Shown here piece after piece: positions 1-7,921 of a stretch of 64,000 nt of DNA. This DNA comes from Planctomycetota bacterium (GTDB lineage Bacteria; Planctomycetota; UBA1135; GCA-002686595). The notes below the pieces were generated by a model. It searched no databases. It saw nothing but the letters and a program-made list of their open reading frames with translations, and had not been told where the DNA came from. The DNA lies in the NCBI GenBank assembly GCA_020638875.1, contig JACKHS010000005.1:141280-205279 (forward strand). Reading direction: 5' to 3'. The position numbers and the translations under genes are program-made. The first letter of the stretch is position 1. Each line of letters begins with the position of its first letter.

Positions 1-1
1 G

Positions 2-430
2 CTGGTCTTCGGGCTCGCGTACTGTCTGTGGGGCGTGCGCCGCGCCGTACGCCAGCGCCGCGGCCTCGCGCTGCACGCGCACGACGGCGACGTGCACCTG
101 CACGGCGACGCGCACGGGCACCACCACCACGCGCACGTCGACGTCGGCCGCACGACGACCTTCTGGGCGCTCTTCGCGATCTTCGTGCTCGGCCCGTGCG
201 AGCCTTTGATCCCGATCTTCCTGTTGCCCGCGAGCGAGGGCCGCTGGGCGCTCGCCGGCGCGATGGCGGTGGTCTTCAGCGCGGTGACCCTCGTCACGAT
301 GGGCGCGCTCGTGCTGCTGGCCCTGCGCGGCATCGAACGCCTGCCCCTTGCCCCGCTCGAGCGCTGGACGCACGCCCTGGCCGGCGGCGTGATCGCGCTG
401 ACGGGCGCGGGGATGTGTTTGGGGCTCTGA
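2..430 (+). CDS. Partial integral membrane transporter with a His-rich loop (UreH/TauE/DsbD-TM-like)
   Basis: The reading frame is open from the left edge, so the N-terminus is missing and 142 codons remain. The first residues look like the end of a membrane helix. They are followed by an Arg-rich turn and a His/Asp-rich cytoplasmic loop (HAHDGDVHLHGDAHGHHHHAH, about residues 24-43). Three hydrophobic helices then follow, the first containing FVLGPCEPLIPIF. A His-rich loop beside a GPCEPLIP helix fits the UreH / nickel-cobalt / sulfite-exporter-like membrane superfamily, so transition-metal movement is a reasonable guess. Substrate and exact family are inference. Confidence 0.6.
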   Translation: MVFGLAYCLWGVRRAVRQRRGLALHAHDGDVHLHGDAHGHHHHAHVDVGRTTTFWALFAIFVLGPCEPLIPIFLLPASEGRWALAGAMAVVFSAVTLVTMGALVLLALRGIERLPLAPLERWTHALAGGVIALTGAGMCLGL

Positions 431-502
431 GGGGTGGGGCTGCGCGGGGGGGGGGCCGAGCGCCGATCCTCAGCGCCCCTGGCCGAGTCCCGGATCCTGG
501 CG

Positions 503-508
503 TAGCGT
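503..508 (+). promoter_or_regulatory. Candidate -10 element TAGCGT, leaderless
   Basis: TAGCGT ends 6 nt before the ATG at 515, so initiation at the normal distance would put the first transcribed base at or next to the start codon. The same hexamer and spacing recur before the paralogue at 1866. No conserved -35 is visible. Confidence 0.5.
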
Positions 509-514
509 TGGGGC

Positions 515-1711
515 ATGAAGACGCCCAGCCTCCTCCGCACCTCCCTGTTCGCCGTCCTCGCCAGCGCCCCGCTCCAGGCGGGCGGCCCGGCCGTGGCCAT
601 CGTCGCGGCGGCCAACACCTCGAGCTCCGACTGCCGCTTCACCGACACGCAGGCGAAGCTCGCCGGCGGCGGGGACTTCTCGACGGTCGACATCATCAAC
701 GCGTACTCGACGACGCCGACGCTGCTCGACCTGCAGCCCTACGCCGCAGTGATCGTGTGGTCGAACATCGACTTCGCCGACAGCGCGACGCTCGGCGACG
801 TGCTGGCCGACTACGTGGACGGTGGCGGAGGCGTGGTCGTCGCGACCTTCGCCAACTCGGAGGCGAGCACCAACCGCCACCTCACCGGGCGCTGGACGCT
901 GGGGTACGAGATCATCCTCCCCGGCTCGGGCTCGCAGACGGGCACCGCGACGCTCGGCGCGGTGCCGCAGCCGGGCCACCCGATCATGGCGGGCATCACG
1001 AACTTCAGCGGCGGCACGAGCTCCTACCGTCCGGCGGTCACGACGCTCACCGCCGGCTCGAGCACGATCGCGGAGTGGTCCGACGGCCGCGTGCTGGTGG
1101 CCGAAGGGACGGTCCCCAACCGCATCGATCTGGGCTTCTACCCGCCGTCCAGCGACTGCTCGGGCGGCTTCTGGACCTCGAGCACGCAGGGCGCGGAGCT
1201 GATGCGCAACGCGCTGCTGTACGTCGCCGTGAACGGCGGCGTCGGCACGGCCTACTGCTTCGGCGACGGCACGGGCGCGCCGTGCCCCTGCGGCAACAAC
1301 GGCGGCACGGGCGAGGGCTGCGCCAACTCGACCGGCGCGGGCGGCGTGCTCACCGCGGCCGGGAGCACGAGCGTCGGCGTGGCGAACCTGAAGCTGCGCG
1401 GCGCCCAGCTCCAGCCCGGTCAGCCCGGCCTCTACTTCCAGGGACTGAACGCGGTGAACGGCGGGCTCGGCACGATCTTCGGCGACGGCCTGCGCTGCGC
1501 CGGCGGCGGCGTCGTGCGCCTGCAGGTCGTCGCGGCCAACGCGAGCGGGCTCTCCGAGACCACGGTCGACGTCGGCGCGGTCGGCGGCGTCGGCGCGGGC
1601 GACGTGCGGCGCTACCAGCTCTGGTATCGCAACCCCGCGCAGCCGGTCGGCAGCCCCTGCGGGTCGAGCTTCAACCTGACGAACGGCGTCGAGTTGACCT
1701 GGCAGCCGTAG
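515..1711 (+). CDS. Secreted protein: GATase1/ThuA-like N-terminal domain plus CPCGN C-terminal domain
   Basis: A 398-residue protein with a Sec signal peptide (MKTPSLLRTSLFAVLASAP, cleavage near QAGG). Residues about 25-235 form an alternating alpha/beta domain with AVAIVAAAN, a hydrophobic VIVWSN strand and a GGGVVVATFA strand. This resembles the ThuA / class-I glutamine-amidotransferase-like fold, but I see no convincing Cys-His catalytic pair. Residues about 245-398 form the Cys-rich module shared with other proteins in this window (FGDGTGAPCPCGN, GDGLRCAGGG, RRYQLWYRNP, FNLTNG). It lies next to a close paralogue, which points to local tandem duplication. Function unknown; a cell-surface or extracellular location is inferred. 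Confidence 0.8.
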   Translation: MKTPSLLRTSLFAVLASAPLQAGGPAVAIVAAANTSSSDCRFTDTQAKLAGGGDFSTVDIINAYSTTPTLLDLQPYAAVIVWSNIDFADSATLGDVLADYVDGGGGVVVATFANSEASTNRHLTGRWTLGYEIILPGSGSQTGTATLGAVPQPGHPIMAGITNFSGGTSSYRPAVTTLTAGSSTIAEWSDGRVLVAEGTVPNRIDLGFYPPSSDCSGGFWTSSTQGAELMRNALLYVAVNGGVGTAYCFGDGTGAPCPCGNNGGTGEGCANSTGAGGVLTAAGSTSVGVANLKLRGAQLQPGQPGLYFQGLNAVNGGLGTIFGDGLRCAGGGVVRLQVVAANASGLSETTVDVGAVGGVGAGDVRRYQLWYRNPAQPVGSPCGSSFNLTNGVELTWQP

Positions 1712-1853
1712 GCGCAGGCGGACGGCGCGGGCGGACGCGGTCCGCGTACGCGATCGACGCGGGCGGCGGTGCTCCTCGGGGCGCCGCCGCGCGCGTTCTG
1801 GCGCGGCGCCGCGGCCGGGCTCGCGGCCTCTGGCCGACTTCGCGCCCTTCCCG

Positions 1854-1859
1854 TAGCGT
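1854..1859 (+). promoter_or_regulatory. Candidate -10 element TAGCGT, leaderless
   Basis: TAGCGT lies 6 nt before the ATG at 1866, exactly as in the upstream paralogue, within 154 bp of otherwise unfeatured spacer. The conserved placement suggests that the promoter was duplicated with the gene. Confidence 0.5.
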
Positions 1860-1865
1860 CAGGGC

Positions 1866-3011
1866 ATGAACACCACCCGCCTGCTCCGCACCTCGCTCCT
1901 CGTCCTGTCCCTCGGCGCGCCCCTCCACGCGGGCGGACCCGCGGTGGCCATCGTCGCCGCGGCCAACAGCTCGAGCGCTTCCTGCACCTTCACCGACACG
2001 CAGGCGAAGATCGCGGGCGGCGGCGACTTCCTCACGGTCGACGTGATCAACGCGGCGACGTCGACGCCCACGCTCCTCGACCTGCAGGCCTACCAGGCCG
2101 TGATCGTGTGGTCGAACGTCAACTTCGCCGACAACGTCGCGCTCGGCGACGTGCTGGCCGACTACGTCGACGCCGGCGGCGGCGTGGTGATCTCGACCTT
2201 CGCCAACTCGAGCACGACCGCCACGCGCGTGCTCGGCGGGCGCTGGACGCTCGGCTACGAATGCGTCGTGCCCGGCTCCGGCAACCAGACGGGCAACGCG
2301 ACGCTCGGCACCGTGCTGCAGCCGTCGCACCCGGTCATGGCCGGCATCACGAACTTCGACGGCGGGACGCAATCGTATCGGCCGATCTCCACGGTCCTGA
2401 CCTCCGGCTCGACCGCGATCGCGCAGTGGTCGGACGGCCGCGTGCTCGTGGCCGAGGGCCCCGTCGCCGGGCGCATCGACCTGTGCTTCTACCCGCCGTC
2501 GAGCGACTGCTCGTCGGGCTTCTGGAACTCGAGCTCGCAGGGCGCGGAGCTGATGCGCAACGCGCTGCTGTACGTCGCCGTGAACGGCGGCGTCGGCACG
2601 GCCTTCTGCTTCGGCGACGGGACCGGCGCGCCGTGCCCGTGCGGCAACGCGGGCGCCGCGGGCGAGGGCTGCGCGAACTCGACCGGCGCGGGCGCGATCC
2701 TCACGGCCACCGGCAGCGCGAGCGTGAGCGTCGCGAACCTCCAGCTCCACGGCGCCCAGCTCCAGCCCGGCCAGCCCGGCCTCTACTTCCAGGGCCTGAA
2801 CGCGGTGAACGGCGGCCTCGGCAACGTCTTCGGCGACGGCCTGCGTTGCGCCGGCGGCGGCGTCGTGCGCTTGCAGGTCACGGCCGCGAGCGCGAGCGGC
2901 GCGTCGCAGACCTCGGTGAGCGTGGCGAGCACGGGCGGCGTCGTCGCCGGCGACGTGCGCCGCTACCAGCTCTGGTACCGCAACCCCGCGCTGCCCGGCG
3001 GCAGCCCGTGA
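1866..3011 (+). CDS. Tandem paralogue of the secreted GATase1-like/CPCGN protein, 3'-truncated
   Basis: A 381-residue copy of the upstream protein, colinear over nearly its whole length, with its own signal peptide (MNTTRLLRTSLLVLSLGAP). It keeps FGDGTGAPCPCGN and RRYQLWYRNP but stops after PGGSP. It therefore lacks the last about 17 residues of the module, including the conserved CG-x2-FNLTNG ending. Nucleotide similarity to the first copy ends near 3007 and the following 160 bp are unrelated, so the 3' end was probably lost in a rearrangement. The last beta-strand and one Cys of the C-terminal domain are missing; the truncated protein may be non-functional. Confidence 0.75.
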   Translation: MNTTRLLRTSLLVLSLGAPLHAGGPAVAIVAAANSSSASCTFTDTQAKIAGGGDFLTVDVINAATSTPTLLDLQAYQAVIVWSNVNFADNVALGDVLADYVDAGGGVVISTFANSSTTATRVLGGRWTLGYECVVPGSGNQTGNATLGTVLQPSHPVMAGITNFDGGTQSYRPISTVLTSGSTAIAQWSDGRVLVAEGPVAGRIDLCFYPPSSDCSSGFWNSSSQGAELMRNALLYVAVNGGVGTAFCFGDGTGAPCPCGNAGAAGEGCANSTGAGAILTATGSASVSVANLQLHGAQLQPGQPGLYFQGLNAVNGGLGNVFGDGLRCAGGGVVRLQVTAASASGASQTSVSVASTGGVVAGDVRRYQLWYRNPALPGGSP

Positions 3012-3171
3012 TCGGTGAGATAACCCAAATGCACTTCCGTCTGCGCGAGTCGGATCTACTCAAGGCAAAGAGGATCATCGAGGCGCGAAGAGCGAGACGG
3101 AGCTGAAGGCGTATGCGCCGCATCCAACTACGAGCTGGTGGGAAAGGGAATCAGTCGGCGCGCCGCGTACT
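3012..3171. other. Junction sequence after the truncated paralogue
   Basis: 160 bp, less G+C-rich than its flanks and with no similarity to the 3' end of the first paralogue. A 25-codon frame (3030-3106) is too short and unfamiliar to call. It separates the truncated gene from the convergent pta gene and probably marks an old deletion or insertion. Confidence 0.4.
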
Positions 3172-4122
3172 TCAACCCGCCATCACACTCGCGATCACCG
3201 CGACGTTCGCCACGTCCTCGGCGCTGCAACCGCGGGAGAGGTCCATGTAGGGCGACGCCAGCCCTTGCACCAGCGGGCCGAGCGCGGTCGCGCCCGCCAG
3301 CCGCTGCGTCAGCTTGTAGGCGATGTTGCCCGCGTCGAGGTCGGGGAAGATCAGGACGTTGGCGTTGCCCCCGAGCGGGGAGCGGGGGGCCTTCTTCTGG
3401 GCGACGGCGGGGACGAGCGCGGCGTCGACCTGGAGCTCGCCGTCGCAGCAGAGGTCGGGCGCGCGCTGCTGCAGGAGCTCGGTGGCGCGGATCATCTTGT
3501 CGGCGCGCGGGTGCTTGGCCGAGCCTTTCGTCGAGAAGGAGAGCAGCGCGACGCGCGGCGTCTGGCCGGTGAGGCGGCGGTGGCTCTCGGCGCTGGCGAG
3601 CGCGATGTCGACGAGTTGCTCGGCCGTCGGGTCGGGCACGACGCCGCAGTCGGCGTAGGTCAGCGCGCGGTCCTCGAGCAGCATCAGGAAGCACGAGGAG
3701 ACCGTCGCGATGCCGCGCGCGAGGCCGACGACCTGCAGGCCGGCGCGCAAGACCTCGGCGGTGGCGGCCTCGCTGCCGGCGACGGCGCCCTGGCAGTCGC
3801 CCGAGCGCACGAGGAAGCCGGCGAAGAAGAGCGGGTCGTGCGCGAGCGCGTGCGCCTGGTCGAGCGTCAGGCCCTTGTGCTTGCGCAGCTCGAAGAGCTC
3901 GGCCGCGAAGCGCTCGGTGCGCGCGTCGCTCGAGGGGCGCACGATCTCGACGCCGGGCGGCGCGGCGGCGAGGTGACCGCCGTCGACGAGCACCGGCTCG
4001 CACAGGCCCTGCGCGGCGAGCGTCGCCGCGGCCTGGCAGACGCGCGGGTCCTGGGACTCGGGCAGCGCGATGCGGCGGCGGTTGCGGCGCGCCTTCTCCT
4101 GGAGCTCGAGCAGGACGTCCAT
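3172..4122 (-). CDS. pta: Phosphate acetyltransferase (phosphotransacylase)
   Basis: A 316-residue PTA_PTB-family enzyme that transfers an acyl group between CoA and phosphate (acetyl-CoA + Pi to acetyl phosphate + CoA). The full domain is visible: N-terminal [12 protein letters not shown], and C-terminal [19 protein letters not shown] and [15 protein letters not shown], both hallmarks of Pta; the length is normal for the short form. The ATG at 4122 overlaps the upstream stop as TGATG, so translation is coupled; an in-frame GTG sits one codon earlier at 4125. It is the last gene of a three-gene unit with two AtuA-type proteins, which suggests it may process an acyl-CoA made by that pathway. 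Acetyl specificity is not proven by sequence. Confidence 0.9.
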   Translation of the reverse strand: MDVLLELQEKARRNRRRIALPESQDPRVCQAAATLAAQGLCEPVLVDGGHLAAAPPGVEIVRPSSDARTERFAAELFELRKHKGLTLDQAHALAHDPLFFAGFLVRSGDCQGAVAGSEAATAEVLRAGLQVVGLARGIATVSSCFLMLLEDRALTYADCGVVPDPTAEQLVDIALASAESHRRLTGQTPRVALLSFSTKGSAKHPRADKMIRATELLQQRAPDLCCDGELQVDAALVPAVAQKKAPRSPLGGNANVLIFPDLDAGNIAYKLTQRLAGATALGPLVQGLASPYMDLSRGCSAEDVANVAVIASVMAG

Positions 4123-4466
4123 CACGCGGTCACCGAGTCGAGCACGTCTTGCGGCACGTCGAGCTCGAGGCGCAGCAGCGCGAGGCCGTGCGTCTTGCCC
4201 TGCGCGTCGGTCTTGAGCGAGGCCGAGCCGCCGCCGCCGAGGCTGTCCTCGAGCAGGAAGTTCAGCACGCGCATGTTGTCGGCCGCGTAGCGCTTCACGC
4301 CGCCGTGGTTGATCGCGGCCATGTGCGCCCGCACGACGTCGGCGGTGAGGTGCTGCTTCAGGAAGGCGTACGCCGCGGCCGAGCGCGCGAGCACGCCGGC
4401 GTTGGAGCCCTCGCCCTTGTCGCCGCTGCGGGCCTGGGCGATGCGTTCGATGGGGACCTTGGGCAT
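4122..4466 (-). CDS. AtuA C-terminal (ferredoxin-fold-like) domain protein, stand-alone
   Basis: A 114-residue protein with [14 protein letters not shown] near the start and [16 protein letters not shown] in the second half, the pattern of the C-terminal domain that follows DUF1446 in AtuA-type proteins. Here it is encoded separately, 31 nt downstream of the DUF1446 gene, and its stop overlaps the pta start. It probably forms a complex with the upstream product. AtuA-type proteins are linked to acyclic terpene / branched acyl-CoA catabolism; the chemistry of this subunit is not established. Confidence 0.8.
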   Translation of the reverse strand: MPKVPIERIAQARSGDKGEGSNAGVLARSAAAYAFLKQHLTADVVRAHMAAINHGGVKRYAADNMRVLNFLLEDSLGGGGSASLKTDAQGKTHGLALLRLELDVPQDVLDSVTA

Positions 4467-4497
4467 GGCGGGGTGCTCGGAAGGCGGGGCGGGGCTC

Positions 4498-5865
4498 TCA
4501 GGAGGTGAAGACGCTGACCTGCGTGTGCACGCGCTCCTTCGAGAGCAGCGCGGGCCAGTAGCCGATGATCTCGGTGGCCTTGGGGCGGCCGCCGGCGAAG
4601 CCGGTCACGCCGGGCGGACCGCTGGTGACGAGCGGCACGAGCTCGGGGCCGAAGCGGTCGACCTTGGCGCGGTCGGGGCCCTTCACGCCCATGCGCAGCA
4701 CGACCTCCTCGGGCTCGCGCGGTGCGCCGATGCCGGCGTGGCACACGCCCGCGCCGACGAGCTCGACCATGCGCTCGTCCTCGGCGTACTCGCAGCCGTC
4801 GAGCGCGAGCCGCTGCCAGACGACCTCGGCGCACAGCTCGGCCTTCGCGACCGCGTCGGGGCCCGAGACGGTGAGCTGGCCGACGGCCTTCCACCCGTCG
4901 TGGTAGCTCATCGAGACCTTGTACGTCGGTGTCGGCGGCGCGCCCTTCACGCCGCTGACGCGCACGCGGTCGGGGCCCTCCTGCTCGAGCGTGAAGCTCG
5001 TGAAGTCGGCCACGCCGTCGGGCGTGATGTACGCGTGCGGGTCGCCCATCTCGTACATGAGCTGGTGCGTCACCGTCGAGACCGTGACCATGCCGCCGGT
5101 GCCGGCGTGCTTGGTGACGACGAAGCTGCCGTCGGCCGCGGCCTCGATGATCGGGTAGCCGATGCGCGCCATGTCGGGCACGTCGCGCCAGTCGGTGTAG
5201 TTGCCGCCGGTGCACTGCGCGCCGCACTCGACGATGTGGCCGGCGACGGTGCCGGCTGCGATCAGGTCGTGGTCGTCGCGCGTCCAGCCGAACTCGTGGA
5301 TCAGCGGGCCGAGCACGAGGCCGGGGTCGGTGCCGCGGCCGGTGATGACGATCTGCGCGCCCTGGTCGAGCGCCTCGGCGATGGGGAAGGCGCCGAGGTA
5401 GACGTTCGCGCTGGTGACCGAGTCGCGCACGGTCGAGAGCGGCGCGCCCGTGTCCATGTTCTCGAAGCGCTCGCCCGCGGCCATCAGCGCGTCGAGGTCG
5501 GCGAGGATGTCGTCGCCCTCGACCACGGCGACCTTGACGCCGTGGAAGCCGTGCTTCGCGAGCGTCGCGAGCACCGCGTCCTTGCACGCGTGCGGGTTCA
5601 CGCCGCCGGCGTTGGCGACGACCTTGATGCCCTTCGCGACGAGCTGCGGCGCGACGCGGTCGACGAGCGCGACGAAGTCGGTCGCGTAACCCTTCGACGG
5701 ATCGCGCGACTTGAGCTTCTGCATGATGCTCATCGTCACCTCGGCGAGGTAGTCGAGCGTGAGGTAGTCGAGCGGGCCCTCGTTCACGAGGCGCACCGGC
5801 CCGAGGATGGAGTCGCCCCAGAAGCCTTGGCCGTTGGCGATGAGGACCTTCTTGTCGCGCTGCAT
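4498..5865 (-). CDS. AtuA-family (DUF1446) acyl-CoA/terpene utilisation protein
   Basis: A 455-residue DUF1446/AtuA-family protein, recognised from MQRDKKVLIANGQGFWGDS, then GPLDYLTLDYLAEVTMSI, NAGGVNPHACKDAV, VITGRGTDPGLVLGPL and CGAQCTGGNYTDW. It is shorter than fused AtuA proteins of about 590 residues because the C-terminal domain is the next gene. The ATG at 5865 is chosen because the family N-terminus begins there and a TAGACT element lies 7 nt upstream; a longer open frame upstream has no family similarity. First gene of the operon DUF1446 - AtuA C-domain - pta. It probably acts on acyl-CoA intermediates of isoprenoid or branched-chain breakdown. Confidence 0.85.
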   Translation of the reverse strand: MQRDKKVLIANGQGFWGDSILGPVRLVNEGPLDYLTLDYLAEVTMSIMQKLKSRDPSKGYATDFVALVDRVAPQLVAKGIKVVANAGGVNPHACKDAVLATLAKHGFHGVKVAVVEGDDILADLDALMAAGERFENMDTGAPLSTVRDSVTSANVYLGAFPIAEALDQGAQIVITGRGTDPGLVLGPLIHEFGWTRDDHDLIAAGTVAGHIVECGAQCTGGNYTDWRDVPDMARIGYPIIEAAADGSFVVTKHAGTGGMVTVSTVTHQLMYEMGDPHAYITPDGVADFTSFTLEQEGPDRVRVSGVKGAPPTPTYKVSMSYHDGWKAVGQLTVSGPDAVAKAELCAEVVWQRLALDGCEYAEDERMVELVGAGVCHAGIGAPREPEEVVLRMGVKGPDRAKVDRFGPELVPLVTSGPPGVTGFAGGRPKATEIIGYWPALLSKERVHTQVSVFTS

Positions 5866-5872
5866 GGGGCGA

Positions 5873-5878
5873 AGTCTA
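5873..5878 (-). promoter_or_regulatory. Candidate -10 element TAGACT for the AtuA-pta operon
   Basis: Read on the minus strand, TAGACT ends 7 nt before the ATG at 5865, again fitting leaderless or near-leaderless initiation. Confidence 0.5.
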
Positions 5879-6034
5879 CGCACCGCGGCACAGCGCGGCC
5901 ACCGTGGCGCGGCGTGCGTCCTCTGTCGTACGGCATTGCCCACTGCGACGCAGCGCGTCGCGCGTTCACGCCGGCAAGGATGAGAGGTTGCCGTGGGCTC
6001 GCCCCCAGCCGCGTGGACGCCCTCGGCAGCACTC

Positions 6035-6040
6035 GGAGGT
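6035..6040 (+). promoter_or_regulatory. Shine-Dalgarno GGAGGT that decides the start at 6050
   Basis: GGAGGT lies 9 nt before the ATG at 6050, directly ahead of a clean signal peptide. It rules out the in-frame ATG at 5993, which would add 19 unlikely residues. Strong Shine-Dalgarno sites are uncommon in this window. Confidence 0.7.
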
Positions 6041-6049
6041 GCATCCGCC

Positions 6050-7840
6050 ATGAGGACATCACCCGCTGTCCTGGCCTCCACCGTCCTCGTCGCGCTCGCG
6101 GCACCGCCCGCCGCCGCGCAAGGACACGTCACGTTCTCCGTCGACTGGCACAGCCCCAGCGTGGGCCTGCCCGACTCCTTCACCGGCACGCCCATCACCG
6201 CCGGTGACGTGCTGACGCCCGTCAGCCTCACGCCGGTCCTCGGCCCGCTGCCGCTCCCCGGCATCTGGACCAGCGCCGGCCTCGGCCCGCCCGCGCCCGG
6301 CCTCGCGATCCCGACGTACCCGTTGTGCGCCGGGGTGCCGACGTGCCAGGCCTGTCCGATCGAGGTCGACGCGTACTCCGCCGGCCTCGACCGCCTGCTG
6401 CTCGGCAACGAGCCGCCCGGCGTCTTCTGGTTCTCGGTCGACGCCTACGGCTGGGGTCTGCCCGGTCCGCCCATCGTGCCGAACCTGCTGAGCGAGGGCC
6501 CCGCGGGCGGCATCGCCGAAGCTCCGGCCGACGTGTGGATCGACCTCGGCATCCCGCCCGGTCCCGTGCCGCCGCCGCCGTTCGGTCCGATCGTCGGACA
6601 CGTCGGCGCGGTCGACGGCAACGGCCTGCCGGGGCCGAGCCCGTTCGCGTATCCGGGCCTCGGGCTGATCGAGCCCTCGCCGCCGACCTTCGTGCCGTGC
6701 GACCCGGGCGACAACCTCGACGCGCTCAACGCGTTCGCGCCCGGACCCGCGCCGCCGTTCCCGGTCTACTACTCGCTCGACACGGGCTTCCCCGACCCGA
6801 ACGGCTATCCGAACGCGGGCTCGGCCTTCGCCAACGGCTTCGTCGGCGGGGACGTGCTCGTGAGCCCGGCGCCCGGCGTGCCGCCGGTCCTGTTCGCGCC
6901 CGCAGCCGCGCTCGGCCTCGACCTGTTGATGGGCTTCGACTCCGACGACCTCGACGCGCTGATGCTGGCCGAGAACGGCACGGGCGCCTTCGAGCCGTCG
7001 CTGACGCCCTACGACTGGATCGGCGGCGCCACCGACATGCTGCTGTTCTCCGTGCGTCGCGGCTCGGCCGTCATCGGCGCGCCCGACAGCATCTTCGGCA
7101 TGCCGATCGAGCCGGGGGACATCCTCACGACGCCGCTGCTCGGCGGCCTCTCCCCGTATCCGGGCATCCTCGTCCCGGCCGAGGCGCTGGGCCTCGCGAC
7201 GGTGCGCTTCGGCGCGCCGAACCCGCTGACGGGCGCGGACGACCTCGACGCGCTCTCGTCGCCCTTCGCGCCGTTCTTCGACTGCGACCTCAACGGCATC
7301 GAGGACGCCATCGACATCGCGTTCGGCACGCACACGGACGTCAACCTCAACGGCATCCCGGACGTCTGCGAGCTCGTGGGCGGCCCGTACTGCCTCGGCG
7401 TCGCGTGCCCCTGCGGCAACAACGACCCGAACGCCGGCTGCGTGAACTCCACGGGCGTCGGCGCGCTGCTCAGCGCCACGGGCACGAGCAGCGTGACGAA
7501 CGACGACCTGAAGCTCACGGTGAGCTCCATGCCCGTCAACAAGTTCGGCGTGTTCTACATGGGCCCGAACCAGATCGCGCTGCCCTTCGGCGACGGCTTG
7601 CGTTGCGTCGGCGGCGGCGGCGTGGGCCTGTTCCGCTACAACCCGCCGCTCAACAGCGGCGCCGCCGGGTCGATCTCCATCGGTCCCGGCCTGGTCGCGT
7701 GGTCGTCGGGTTTCCCGCCAGGCGGCGCCATCACGCCGGGCTCCACGTGGCAGTTCCAGTGCTGGTACCGCGACCCGTTCGGGCCGTGCGGCCAGTTCTT
7801 CAACCTGTCGAACGGCTACTCGGTGACCTTCACGCCGTAG
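6050..7840 (+). CDS. Secreted repeat protein with dockerin-like Ca-binding segment and CPCGN C-terminal domain
   Basis: A 596-residue exported protein (signal peptide ending APPAAAQ). The body is rich in Pro, Gly and Asp and has two related blocks marked by SLDTGFPDPNG / FSVDAYGW and FSVRRGSAVIGAPDSIFGM, each followed by a DDLDAL segment. Near residues 415-445 it has DCDLNGIEDAIDIA and DVNLNGIPDVCE, thrombospondin-type-3/dockerin-like calcium loops. The last about 130 residues are the shared Cys-rich module (GVACPCGNNDPNAGC, FGDGLRCVGGG, QCWYRDPFGPCG, FNLSNG). Extracellular or surface-attached; biochemical role unknown. Confidence 0.8.
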   Translation: MRTSPAVLASTVLVALAAPPAAAQGHVTFSVDWHSPSVGLPDSFTGTPITAGDVLTPVSLTPVLGPLPLPGIWTSAGLGPPAPGLAIPTYPLCAGVPTCQACPIEVDAYSAGLDRLLLGNEPPGVFWFSVDAYGWGLPGPPIVPNLLSEGPAGGIAEAPADVWIDLGIPPGPVPPPPFGPIVGHVGAVDGNGLPGPSPFAYPGLGLIEPSPPTFVPCDPGDNLDALNAFAPGPAPPFPVYYSLDTGFPDPNGYPNAGSAFANGFVGGDVLVSPAPGVPPVLFAPAAALGLDLLMGFDSDDLDALMLAENGTGAFEPSLTPYDWIGGATDMLLFSVRRGSAVIGAPDSIFGMPIEPGDILTTPLLGGLSPYPGILVPAEALGLATVRFGAPNPLTGADDLDALSSPFAPFFDCDLNGIEDAIDIAFGTHTDVNLNGIPDVCELVGGPYCLGVACPCGNNDPNAGCVNSTGVGALLSATGTSSVTNDDLKLTVSSMPVNKFGVFYMGPNQIALPFGDGLRCVGGGGVGLFRYNPPLNSGAAGSISIGPGLVAWSSGFPPGGAITPGSTWQFQCWYRDPFGPCGQFFNLSNGYSVTFTP

Positions 7841-7864
7841 GCGACTCCGCGCCCGGCAGGAACG

Positions 7865-7900
7865 CGTCGGGGCCGAGGGCGCGCGCCCTCGGCCCCGACG
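7865..7900. terminator. Perfect 36-bp palindrome between convergent genes
   Basis: The 18-nt arms 7865-7882 and 7883-7900 are exact reverse complements, very G+C-rich and with no spacer. Placed between the stops at 7840 and 7922, it fits a bidirectional terminator, although neither side has a T-run. Confidence 0.7.
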
Positions 7901-7921
7901 TTCGCGTACGCGGCGCCGCGC

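Noticed and set aside
3030..3106. 25-codon frame after the truncated paralogue
   Set aside because: Too short, no ribosome-binding site, no recognisable family; probably junction sequence.
5993..6049. Upstream ATG for the secreted repeat protein
   Set aside because: It would add residues before a clear signal peptide and lies ahead of the GGAGGT that matches the ATG at 6050.
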